Part shown: piece after piece, positions 6,991-14,329 of the stretch
How positions within the stretch are numbered: position 1 is the first letter of the stretch
Layout: the number at the start of each line of letters is the position of its first letter
Assembly (NCBI GenBank): GCA_017577575.1
Contig: PKRG01000006.1
Span: 1 to 64,000, forward strand
Length of the DNA: 64,000 nt
Direction of reading: 5' to 3'
Origin: Acidimicrobiia bacterium
Lineage (GTDB): Bacteria; Actinomycetota; Acidimicrobiia; Spongiisociales; ZC4RG35
Made by a program: the position numbers and the translations under genes
The notes under the pieces: model-generated
Told to the model about the DNA's origin: nothing
Database searches by the model: none
What the model saw: only the letters and a program-made list of their open reading frames with translations

Positions 6991-8697
6991 ATGGATCTGA
7001 AGCTCATCGGCGCAGAGGCCACAGAAGCTGAGAAAGCTGCGATCGCGTCGGCCGTGCCCGAGGCGCTGACGGTGGAGGTGCCCGGCCGCGTGGTCAGGAT
7101 CCGACGGGACCTGCGCCACTACCTCCTGCCGGCGATCGACGCCGTGCAGTCTGCGGTGGGGTGGGTCAGCCCCGGTGCGGTGGACGAGATCGCCCGCCGC
7201 CTCCAGGTCCCTCCGGCCGAGGTCTACGGCGTCGCCAGCTTCTACGCCCTCGTCTCGACCGAGCCCCGCCCGCCGACGGTGGCCCACGTGTGCAACGACA
7301 TCGCCTGCGGGCCCGACCTCGCAGCCGCGCTGGGAGACCGGGACGACGTCGTCGAGAGCCCGTGCCTGGGCCAATGCGATCGCCGGCCGGCCGTCTTCTT
7401 GCAGCGGGCGGGCACCGACGACGTCGTGCTCGCCCATGCCACTCCCGACGCCGTGCTGGCGGCCCTCGACGGCGACGTCGGCGACGACACCCCGGGATTC
7501 GTCTCCCCCGGGCCTCTCCTCGCCCGGGTCGGCAACGTGGATCCCTCTTCCCTGCCCGACTATCGGGCGGCGGGCGGCTACGAGGCGCTCGCCAAGGCCA
7601 TCGAGATGGGCCCCGAGGCGGTCATCGATGAGATCGTCGCCTCCAACCTCCGAGGCCGCGGCGGCGCGGCATTTCCCACCGGCCTGAAATGGCGCGGCGC
7701 CGCCGGCCAGCCCGGCCCCCGCTACGTGATCTGCAACGCCGACGAGTCCGAGCCGGGCACCTTCAAGGACCGGGTCGTCATGGAGGGCGACCCGTTCGCG
7801 GTGGTCGAGGCCCTCACCATCGCCGGGCTCACCGTCGGCGCCGAACAGGGCTACATCTACATCCGGGGCGAATACCCGCTGGCCCAACGGCGCCTGGCCC
7901 ATGCCATCGCCGAAGCCCGCCGGGCCGGGCTGTTGGGCGATGACGTGATGGGCTCGGGCGAGCGGTTCGACATCGAGATCCGCCGCGGCCAGGGGGCCTA
8001 CATCTGCGGGGAGGAGACGGCGCTGTTCGCCTCCATCGAAGGCTACCGCGGCGAGCCCCGCCAGAAGCCGCCGTTCCCCACCGTGGCGGGGCTGTTCGGC
8101 CGACCCACCGTCGTCAACAACGTCGAGACGTTGATCAACGTCCCCCGCATCCTCCTCGAGGGCGGGGCGGCCTACGCCGCCACCGGGACCGAGGACTCGC
8201 CCGGCACGAGGCTGTTCTGCCTGTCGGGCAACGTGGCCCGACCCGGCGTCTACGAGCTCGAGTCGGGCACCACCCTCCGTGAGGCGGTCGAAGCGGCCGG
8301 CGGCGTGCCCGAGGAGATCCCCTATCTGCTCCTCGGGGGAGCGGCCGGGTCGCTGGTGGGGTCGGACCACTGGGGAATGCCGCTCACGTTCGAGGACAGC
8401 CGGGCGGCGGGCGTCACGCTGGGGTCGGGGGTGATCATGGCCTTCAGCGCCTCGACCGACATGAGAGAGGTGGTTCGGCGCATCGCCCAGTTCTTCCGGG
8501 ACGAGTCGTGCGGCCAGTGTGTCCCTTGCCGCATCGGCACCGTCCGGGTGGAGGAGGCGATCGCCCGGGCGAACGGGGCGGTGGACCGCCGGCTCATCGA
8601 CGACCTGGACCGGGCGATGAAGGCGGCGTCCATCTGTGGCTTGGGCCACACCGCCTCCTCGGTGGTGAAGTCGGCGATCGAATTGGGGATCCTGTGA
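6991..8697 (+). CDS. Formate dehydrogenase NADH-oxidoreductase subunit, NuoE-NuoF (FdsG-FdsB) fusion
   Basis: 568 residues joining two subunits usually encoded separately. Residues about 1-150 are a NuoE/FdsG thioredoxin-like [2Fe-2S] domain with cysteines 101, 106, 125 and 129. Residues about 170-568 are a NuoF/FdsB flavoprotein: NAD/FMN site RGRGGAAFPTGLKW, then GYIYIRGEYPLA, and a C-terminal 4Fe-4S site with Cys507, 510, 513 (SCGQCVPC) and 549. It passes electrons between the molybdenum subunit's Fe-S chain and NAD. It follows fdhA by 43 bases and overlaps the next gene by 4 bases (GTGA), so the three genes form one operon for a soluble NAD-dependent formate dehydrogenase. ATG at 6991. Confidence 0.94.
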   Translation: MDLKLIGAEATEAEKAAIASAVPEALTVEVPGRVVRIRRDLRHYLLPAIDAVQSAVGWVSPGAVDEIARRLQVPPAEVYGVASFYALVSTEPRPPTVAHVCNDIACGPDLAAALGDRDDVVESPCLGQCDRRPAVFLQRAGTDDVVLAHATPDAVLAALDGDVGDDTPGFVSPGPLLARVGNVDPSSLPDYRAAGGYEALAKAIEMGPEAVIDEIVASNLRGRGGAAFPTGLKWRGAAGQPGPRYVICNADESEPGTFKDRVVMEGDPFAVVEALTIAGLTVGAEQGYIYIRGEYPLAQRRLAHAIAEARRAGLLGDDVMGSGERFDIEIRRGQGAYICGEETALFASIEGYRGEPRQKPPFPTVAGLFGRPTVVNNVETLINVPRILLEGGAAYAATGTEDSPGTRLFCLSGNVARPGVYELESGTTLREAVEAAGGVPEEIPYLLLGGAAGSLVGSDHWGMPLTFEDSRAAGVTLGSGVIMAFSASTDMREVVRRIAQFFRDESCGQCVPCRIGTVRVEEAIARANGAVDRRLIDDLDRAMKAASICGLGHTASSVVKSAIELGIL

Positions 8698-9665
8698 CTG
8701 CGGAGACGACCAGCCCGGCCCTCGTCACGCTCGAGATCGACGGCCGCGACGTGGCGGTGCCCGAAGGGTCGACGATCCTCGACGCCTGTCGGCGGATCGG
8801 AAGCGACCAGCCGACGATGTGCTGGGCGTCCACCCTCACCCCGGTCAACGTCTGCCGGGTGTGCGTGGTCGAGGTGGAAGGCAGCCGGGCGCTGGTCCCT
8901 TCGTGCTCGCGCCGGGTCGAAGAGGGAATGGTGGTCCGCACCGACTCGGAGGCCGTGCGGCACGCCCGCAAGGTCGTCTTCGAGCTCCTGGCGTCCGCGG
9001 TCGACCTGTCGCTCGTCGACGACTCGATCCGGGCGTGGATGGCAGAGTACGGTTGCGAGCCGGAGCGGTTCGGCCCGGCGGCGCCCCCTTCCGACGACCG
9101 GGACCGCCGACAGGCCGGGCACCACCGCCGACCCACCGGCGAGACCGCCGAGACCGTGCACCAGCCGGTCAAGGTCGACAACCCGCTGTACGTGCGGGAC
9201 TACTCCAAGTGCATCCTCTGCTACAAGTGCGTCCAGGCGTGCGGGCCGGAGGCACAGAACACCTTCGCCATCTCCGTCGCCGGGCGCGGCTTCGACGCCC
9301 GCATATCGACCGAGTTCGACGTGCCCCTACCCCAATCGGCGTGCGTGTACTGCGGGAACTGCATCGCCGTCTGCCCCACCGAGGCGCTGATGTTCCGCTC
9401 CGAGTACGAGCTGCGCCAGGCGGGGATGTGGGATCCCGACCGCCAGGAGGTGGTGACGACCATCTGCTCGTACTGCGGGGTCGGCTGCAACCTCGAGCTG
9501 CACGTGCAGGACAACCGGATCGTCAAGGTGACCTCCCCCGACGACCACTCGGTGACCCGGGGGAACCTGTGCATCAAGGGCCGGTTCGGCTACGAATACG
9601 TCCAGGAGAGCGACGAGCCCACCCCGATCGACGAGGTCCTCGCCCGCGCCCGCGCCGACTCCTGA
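8694..9665 (+). CDS. Formate dehydrogenase Fe-S subunit: detached N-terminal half of FdhA (HoxU/NuoG-like)
   Basis: 323 residues from a GTG that overlaps the preceding stop. Domains in order: a [2Fe-2S] ferredoxin-like domain (cysteines 43, 54, 57, 71); a dicluster 4Fe-4S ferredoxin domain (cysteines 173, 176, 179, 183 and 217, 220, 223, 227); then a complete molybdopterin-enzyme 4Fe-4S domain with cysteines 258, 261, 265 and 293 (ICSYCGVGC ... NLCIKGRFGYEYV). That last domain is normally fused in front of the catalytic domain of FdhA. Its chain ends about where the protein at 5055-6947 begins (PRLTTPLIRR). The two proteins together therefore make one normal large subunit, split in two and placed in reverse order with the diaphorase gene between them. 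Confidence 0.9.
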   Translation: MTAETTSPALVTLEIDGRDVAVPEGSTILDACRRIGSDQPTMCWASTLTPVNVCRVCVVEVEGSRALVPSCSRRVEEGMVVRTDSEAVRHARKVVFELLASAVDLSLVDDSIRAWMAEYGCEPERFGPAAPPSDDRDRRQAGHHRRPTGETAETVHQPVKVDNPLYVRDYSKCILCYKCVQACGPEAQNTFAISVAGRGFDARISTEFDVPLPQSACVYCGNCIAVCPTEALMFRSEYELRQAGMWDPDRQEVVTTICSYCGVGCNLELHVQDNRIVKVTSPDDHSVTRGNLCIKGRFGYEYVQESDEPTPIDEVLARARADS

Positions 9666-9669
9666 TCCG

Positions 9670-11418
9670 ATGACGCCGTCGGCCCGCTTCGACGACCTGC
9701 GGCCTTCTCGCCGCCGGGGTTTCGCCCTCGGCGGCTTCTCCGAGGTGCTCGTCGCCTCCCGCCTCCATGAGGTCCGCCAGGTGGTGGCCGCCGCCGAGGA
9801 GGCGGCCCGCGCCGGGAGATGGGTGGCCGGCTGGGTCGCCTACGAGGCCGCTCCCGCTTTCGACCCGGCGATGAGGGTCAGGGACGTGGCCGGCACCGCG
9901 TTCGGCGACTTGCCTCTCGCCTGGTTCGGGGTCGCCGCCGAGCGCACTCCCCCGCCGCCGATCGCCGATGTTCCCTACGACATCGGCGAGTGGGAGGCGC
10001 TGACACCGCCTGGCCACCACGCCGCCGCGGTGGCCGCCATCCGCGAGCGCATCCGCGCCGGTGACATCTACCAGGTCAACCACACGTTCCTCCTGCGTGC
10101 CACGTTCCGCGGCGACCCGGCCTCCTTCTACCGGAGGCTGACCCGGGCACAGTCGTGCGGCTACGGGGCCCTCATCGACACCGGGGACTGGGTGGTGATC
10201 TCTGCGTCGCCGGAGCTGTTCTTCGAGTGGAGGAACGGCTCGATCGTCTCCCGCCCCATGAAAGGCACGGTGCGGCGGGGCGTCGACCTCGAAGACGACG
10301 CCCGCCTGCGCGACTGGCTGCGGCGTTCGGAGAAGAACCGGGCGGAGAACGTCATGATCGTGGACATGGTCCGAAACGACCTGGGGCGGATCGCCGCAAC
10401 CGGGTCGGTGCGGGTCCCGGCCCTCTTCACCACCGAGAAATACGACACGGTGTGGCAGCTCACGTCGACGGTGACGGCTCGGCCCCGGCCCGCTACGTCG
10501 CTGGCCGACGTGTTCGCGGCGCTGTTCCCGTGCGCTTCCATCACCGGGGCGCCCAAGGTGGCGACGATGTCGATCATCGCCGACCTGGAGGCCCATCCCC
10601 GGGGCGTGTACTGCGGGGCGGTCGGCTTCGGAGGGCCCGGCCCGGAGGGGCCGGAGTGGGCGTTCAACGTGGGGATCCGCACGGTCGTCCACCACCGTCC
10701 GACGGGGCAGGCGTTCTACGGCACCGGCGGCGGGATCACCTACGACTCCGATCCTGCCGACGAGTACGCCGAGGCGTTGCTCAAGGCCGAGGTCCTGCGG
10801 CACCCCGGCGAGCTGCGCCTGCTGGAGACGACCCGGTGGGAGCCCGGCCTCGGCGCCCGCCACCTCGACCGCCACCTGCGACGGGCGGCGGCGTCGGCCG
10901 ACTACTTCGACATACCTTTCGACCCCGCCGAAGTGCGAGCGGCGATCGCCCGGGCGACCGAGGGCCGCTCCGAGCCCGCTCGCCTCCGGGTCCTGATAGA
11001 TCGCGACGGCTGGGTGGATGTGGAGGTGGCCGATCTCCCGCCGGCGGCCGGGCCGGTGCGGCTCGCCCTCGACGACCGGCCGATCGACCGCCGAGACCCG
11101 TTCCTGCGCCACAAGACGACGGTCCGCCGCGTCTACGACGACGCCCGGCGGAGGCATCCCGGGGCCGACGACGTGATCCTCCGCAACGGCGACGGCGAGG
11201 TGACGGAGACCACGATCGGCAACCTGGCCGTCTGCCTCGACGGCGAGTGGGTGACCCCGCCAGTCGAATCCGGGCTCCTCCCCGGCACCGAGAGGGCGGC
11301 GCGCCTCGACGCCGGCGAGCTGCGAGAGGCGCCGGTCACGGTCTACGACCTGCGCCGTGCCACCGGCCTGGCCCGGCTGAACTCGGTGCGGGGCTGGGAG
11401 GAGGCGGTGCTGGTCTAG
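9670..11418 (+). CDS. pabB: Aminodeoxychorismate synthase component I fused to aminodeoxychorismate lyase (PabB-PabC)
   Basis: 582 residues making p-aminobenzoate, the folate precursor, from chorismate. The N-terminal two thirds are a chorismate-binding domain: SASPELFFEW, SRPMKGTVRRG, the CASITGAPKVATM motif and FYGTGGGITYDSD near residue 350. The C-terminal third (from about residue 380, LETTRWEPG) is a class IV PLP fold matching PabC, with EVTETTIGNLAV near its end. The glutamine amidotransferase PabA is not in the window. It starts 4 bases after the formate dehydrogenase operon and probably belongs to it. The stop codon overlaps that of the convergent gene at 11415. A folate gene here fits the THF-dependent C1 island. 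Confidence 0.92.
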   Translation: MTPSARFDDLRPSRRRGFALGGFSEVLVASRLHEVRQVVAAAEEAARAGRWVAGWVAYEAAPAFDPAMRVRDVAGTAFGDLPLAWFGVAAERTPPPPIADVPYDIGEWEALTPPGHHAAAVAAIRERIRAGDIYQVNHTFLLRATFRGDPASFYRRLTRAQSCGYGALIDTGDWVVISASPELFFEWRNGSIVSRPMKGTVRRGVDLEDDARLRDWLRRSEKNRAENVMIVDMVRNDLGRIAATGSVRVPALFTTEKYDTVWQLTSTVTARPRPATSLADVFAALFPCASITGAPKVATMSIIADLEAHPRGVYCGAVGFGGPGPEGPEWAFNVGIRTVVHHRPTGQAFYGTGGGITYDSDPADEYAEALLKAEVLRHPGELRLLETTRWEPGLGARHLDRHLRRAAASADYFDIPFDPAEVRAAIARATEGRSEPARLRVLIDRDGWVDVEVADLPPAAGPVRLALDDRPIDRRDPFLRHKTTVRRVYDDARRRHPGADDVILRNGDGEVTETTIGNLAVCLDGEWVTPPVESGLLPGTERAARLDAGELREAPVTVYDLRRATGLARLNSVRGWEEAVLV

Positions 11419-12416
11419 CCGGCGCGGCGACGGTTCGCTCGCCTCCCGGAGGCGGCGGCGACCGGGCTGGCGTCGAGCCGGGCTTCGATCTCGGCGTGGG
11501 TGGGTCGCGGCCCGCTCACGCCGGCGTCCACGGCACGGCGGATGGCGGCGATGTGGTCGGGGGTCGACCCGCAGCACGCCCCGACGATGCGCGCTCCGGA
11601 CCGGATCGCCAGCTCCACGTAGTCGCCCATCTCGTCGGGGCCGACCGGGTAGACCAGAGCGTCGGTCTGGTAGAGCGGCATCCCGCAGTTCGCCTTGACC
11701 ACGACCACGGCGTTGGGCGCCACCTCCGTGATGTCCAAGGCGACGGAGACGGCGTCACCCGGGCCGATGCCGCAGTTCGCTCCGATGGTGAGAGGCGCGT
11801 GCGGGCTCGTCTTCCACCACTCGCCGAGCTGGGTGCCCGAGATACCCATCATCGTGCGACCGTTGGTGTCGAAGCTGAGAGTGGCGCTCACGGGAACGTC
11901 GAACTGGGCGGCCGCCTCGACGGCGGCGTTCAGCTCTTCCCACGAGGAGATGGTCTCGATCCACAACACGTCCACCCCCGCTTCGACCAGCGCCCGGGCC
12001 TGGTCGGCGAAGACCGCCACTCCTTCCTCGTGGGTGAGGGTTCCGAGCGGCTCGAACAGGTCACCGGTGGGCCCGATGCTGCCGGCGACGGCCACCGGCC
12101 GGCCGGCGGAATCGGCCACGCGGCGGGCGATGGCGACGGCGGCGGCGTTGAGCTCTTCGACCCGGTCCTCCAGCCGGTGGAGAGCGAGGCGGCGGGAGTT
12201 GCCGCCGAACGTGTTGGTGAGGACTATGTCGGCTCCGGCAGCGATGAACTGGCTGTGCACCCGGGCGACGAGCTCGGGGCGCTCGATGTTGAGCAGCTCA
12301 GGGCATCCGCCTCCCTCGAGGCCGAGCGAGAACAAGGTGGTGCCCATGGCGCCATCGGCCACCAGGACGGGACGGGTGGCAACGAGGGCCTCGAAGGTCG
12401 TACATCGGTCGGTCAT
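11415..12416 (-). CDS. Homocysteine S-methyltransferase family protein (betaine-homocysteine methyltransferase-like)
   Basis: 333 residues of the S-methyl_trans zinc fold (TIM barrel). It moves a methyl group to homocysteine, giving methionine. The zinc-ligand signatures are an NC pair in ANCGIGPGD and the C-terminal GACCGSTPDHI. The N-terminal VADGAMGTTLFSLGL and TNTFGGNSRRL are typical. The start at 12416 is set by AGGAGGTGGGGCGC just upstream. The donor could be glycine betaine, S-methylmethionine or another compound; sequence alone does not decide. If betaine is used, the product dimethylglycine would feed the flavoprotein at 14330-16837. The gene lacks the cobalamin and methyl-THF domains of MetH. 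Its stop overlaps the convergent pabBC stop by 4 bases. Confidence 0.88.
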   Translation of the reverse strand: MTDRCTTFEALVATRPVLVADGAMGTTLFSLGLEGGGCPELLNIERPELVARVHSQFIAAGADIVLTNTFGGNSRRLALHRLEDRVEELNAAAVAIARRVADSAGRPVAVAGSIGPTGDLFEPLGTLTHEEGVAVFADQARALVEAGVDVLWIETISSWEELNAAVEAAAQFDVPVSATLSFDTNGRTMMGISGTQLGEWWKTSPHAPLTIGANCGIGPGDAVSVALDITEVAPNAVVVVKANCGMPLYQTDALVYPVGPDEMGDYVELAIRSGARIVGACCGSTPDHIAAIRRAVDAGVSGPRPTHAEIEARLDASPVAAASGRRANRRRAG

Positions 12417-12483
12417 GCGCCCCACCTCCTGTGTCGACGTCGATCGCCGGTGTGCGGTGAGGTGGCACGCTCCCGAACAGAGC

Positions 12484-12503
12484 GGCCGCCTCGAGAGGCG
12501 GCC
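12484..12503. terminator. Hairpin in the leader of the homocysteine methyltransferase gene; possible attenuator
   Basis: A perfect 8-bp stem with a 4-base loop (12484-12491 with 12496-12503), about 67 bases upstream of the start at 12416 and about 115 bases downstream of etfA. It could end the etf transcript or act in the leader of the methyltransferase gene. GC-rich bases near 12520 could pair with one arm as an alternative fold. Its left side is part of an 18-base sequence repeated exactly at 26342-26359, also a hairpin. Confidence 0.4.
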
Positions 12504-12619
12504 AGGCAACGAATGCTTCGGACCGCCGCTTTAGCTGCACTTGTTCCGCGCCCGCAAGCTGGACGATCAAATCGGCGCGTCGGTCACGCTACCAGAGCGG
12601 CGAGCTTCTGCGAAGGGAT

Positions 12620-13573
12620 TCAGGCGGAGCGGCGGCGCCGGATCTCGGCGACGATCGCCGGCACCACCTCGGCCACGTCGCCGATCACCGCGTAGTCGGC
12701 TTTCGTCACCATCGGCGCCTCCGGGTCGGTGTTGATGGCGATCACGTGCTTGGAGGCCATCATCCCCACCCAGTGCTGGATGGCCCCGGAGATGCCGCAG
12801 GCGATGTAGACGTCGGGCGCCACCCTCGTCCCCGTCTGGCCGACCTGGTCGGAGTGGGGCCTCCAGCCGTTGTTGGTGGCCACCCGTGAGCAGCCGACCG
12901 CCCCGTCCAACAGCGCGGCCAGCTCCTCCAGGGGGGCGAATCCTTCGGCGCTGCCCACGCCGCGGCCGCCGGAGACGACGACGCGGGCGGTGGCCAGCGT
13001 CGTGCCTTCCTGTATCGTCACCCGCTCCACCACCCGGTCGATCACGTGGCTCTCGTCGAGGTCGGGGGTGAACTCCTCGACGGGGGCCGAACCGCCGATC
13101 CCCGCCGGGGCGAAGGCGTGCGGGGCGGCGGAGATGAGCCGGATCGGAGCCTCCAGATCCGCCCGTTCGAGGAGGCTGCCTCCCCACCTGACCCGCTGCA
13201 GGGCCCAGACGTCGCCGCCGGTTTCGACCTGGGTGACGTTGGCCGCCATCGGCAGGTCGAGGCGGGCCGCCGAGTGGGCCAGGACCTCGTTGCCCCGGTC
13301 GGTGCCGGGGGCGACCACCGCCGTGGGCGACTCGCGGGACACCAGTTGGGCGAGGGCCTCCCCCCACCCGCCGGGGGCGTAGTCGTCGAGCAAGGGGTGG
13401 GTGACGTGCCAGACCGACTCCACTCCGTCGACGGCGACGGGCTCGGGGCCGATCACGACGGCCCGGAGCGGGACGCCGACGGCTGCGGCCACCGACCTCC
13501 CCAACGTCACGGCCTGGCGGGCCACATCGGAGACGGCGCCCCGGTCGTGGTCGATCAGCACCAGGACGCTCAC
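12620..13573 (-). CDS. etfA: Electron transfer flavoprotein alpha subunit
   Basis: 317 residues. With EtfB it forms the FAD-carrying ETF that takes electrons from flavin dehydrogenases. The C-terminal FAD-binding domain is clear: SGGRGVGSAEGF, TNNGWRPHSDQVGQTGTRV, YIACGISGAIQH and AINTDPEAPM. The GTG start at 13573 overlaps the etfB stop by 4 bases. The order flavoprotein dehydrogenase - etfB - etfA, tightly packed on one strand, indicates that this ETF is dedicated to the dimethylglycine-dehydrogenase-like enzyme. The membrane partner ETF-quinone oxidoreductase is not in the window. Confidence 0.96.
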   Translation of the reverse strand: MSVLVLIDHDRGAVSDVARQAVTLGRSVAAAVGVPLRAVVIGPEPVAVDGVESVWHVTHPLLDDYAPGGWGEALAQLVSRESPTAVVAPGTDRGNEVLAHSAARLDLPMAANVTQVETGGDVWALQRVRWGGSLLERADLEAPIRLISAAPHAFAPAGIGGSAPVEEFTPDLDESHVIDRVVERVTIQEGTTLATARVVVSGGRGVGSAEGFAPLEELAALLDGAVGCSRVATNNGWRPHSDQVGQTGTRVAPDVYIACGISGAIQHWVGMMASKHVIAINTDPEAPMVTKADYAVIGDVAEVVPAIVAEIRRRRSA

Positions 13574-14319
13574 AGGACCCCCAACTCTTCCAGCACGTCT
13601 GCCACCGCGGCGGCGTCGGCCAGGATCTCGGTGGTCGACTCTTGCTCGGGCGGCGACTCGAATCGGACCATCCGCAGCCCTCCAGGGGAGAGATCGGCCT
13701 CGTGGCGGCGGATCTCGAGCTTCTTCGACTTGAGGCGCCCCGACAGCGTCGGGTAACGGGGCAGGGCGATGCCCTCCTTGACGGCGAGGACGGCGGGCAT
13801 CGGCAGGCGGTAGACCTCGAAGCCGGCGCCGGTCTCCCGGCGAGCGACGACGGTGCCTCCGTCGATCTCGATGCCCTTGATCCCCGATACCACGGGACGG
13901 CCGAGGCCGTGGGCGACCCGGATCCCCACCTGGAAGTTGCCGGCGTCGGCGGATTCGTTGCCGAAGAGGATCAGGTCGAAGGTGCCGTCGGCCTCGAGAG
14001 CCCGGATCGCCGACAGCAGCCCGGAGGCCGTCGCCTGCGGGTCGACCTCGCCATCGCCGGCGGGGACGAGGGTGGCGCCGTCGGCGCCGACCGACGCCGC
14101 GTAGCGGAGCTGCTCTTCGGCCTCGGGCGGCCCCAGGGTCAGCACCTCCACGCTCCCGCCATGCGCCTCCTTGAGCTGGATGGCGGCTTCCACCGCGCAC
14201 TCCTCGTGCGGGCTGGTGGTGAACGACAGGTGGGCGGTCTCGATCGCCCGCCCGTCCTCGGTGAGCGAGATCTTGGCCCCGGGGGCGGGAACCCGCTTGA
14301 CGCAGACGAGGATCCTCAC
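13570..14319 (-). CDS. etfB: Electron transfer flavoprotein beta subunit
   Basis: 249 residues, normal for EtfB, which binds AMP and forms the heterodimer with EtfA. Typical stretches are the start MRILVCVKRVPAPG, FGNESADAGNFQVG and the recognition-loop area LPRYPTLSGRLKSKK that docks partner dehydrogenases. The start is 10 bases downstream of the flavoprotein gene and the stop overlaps etfA, so all three are cotranscribed, presumably from the promoter region near 16840-16960 bordered by the proposed IclR operators. Confidence 0.96.
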   Translation of the reverse strand: MRILVCVKRVPAPGAKISLTEDGRAIETAHLSFTTSPHEECAVEAAIQLKEAHGGSVEVLTLGPPEAEEQLRYAASVGADGATLVPAGDGEVDPQATASGLLSAIRALEADGTFDLILFGNESADAGNFQVGIRVAHGLGRPVVSGIKGIEIDGGTVVARRETGAGFEVYRLPMPAVLAVKEGIALPRYPTLSGRLKSKKLEIRRHEADLSPGGLRMVRFESPPEQESTTEILADAAAVADVLEELGVL

Positions 14320-14329
14320 GCCCGGTCCC

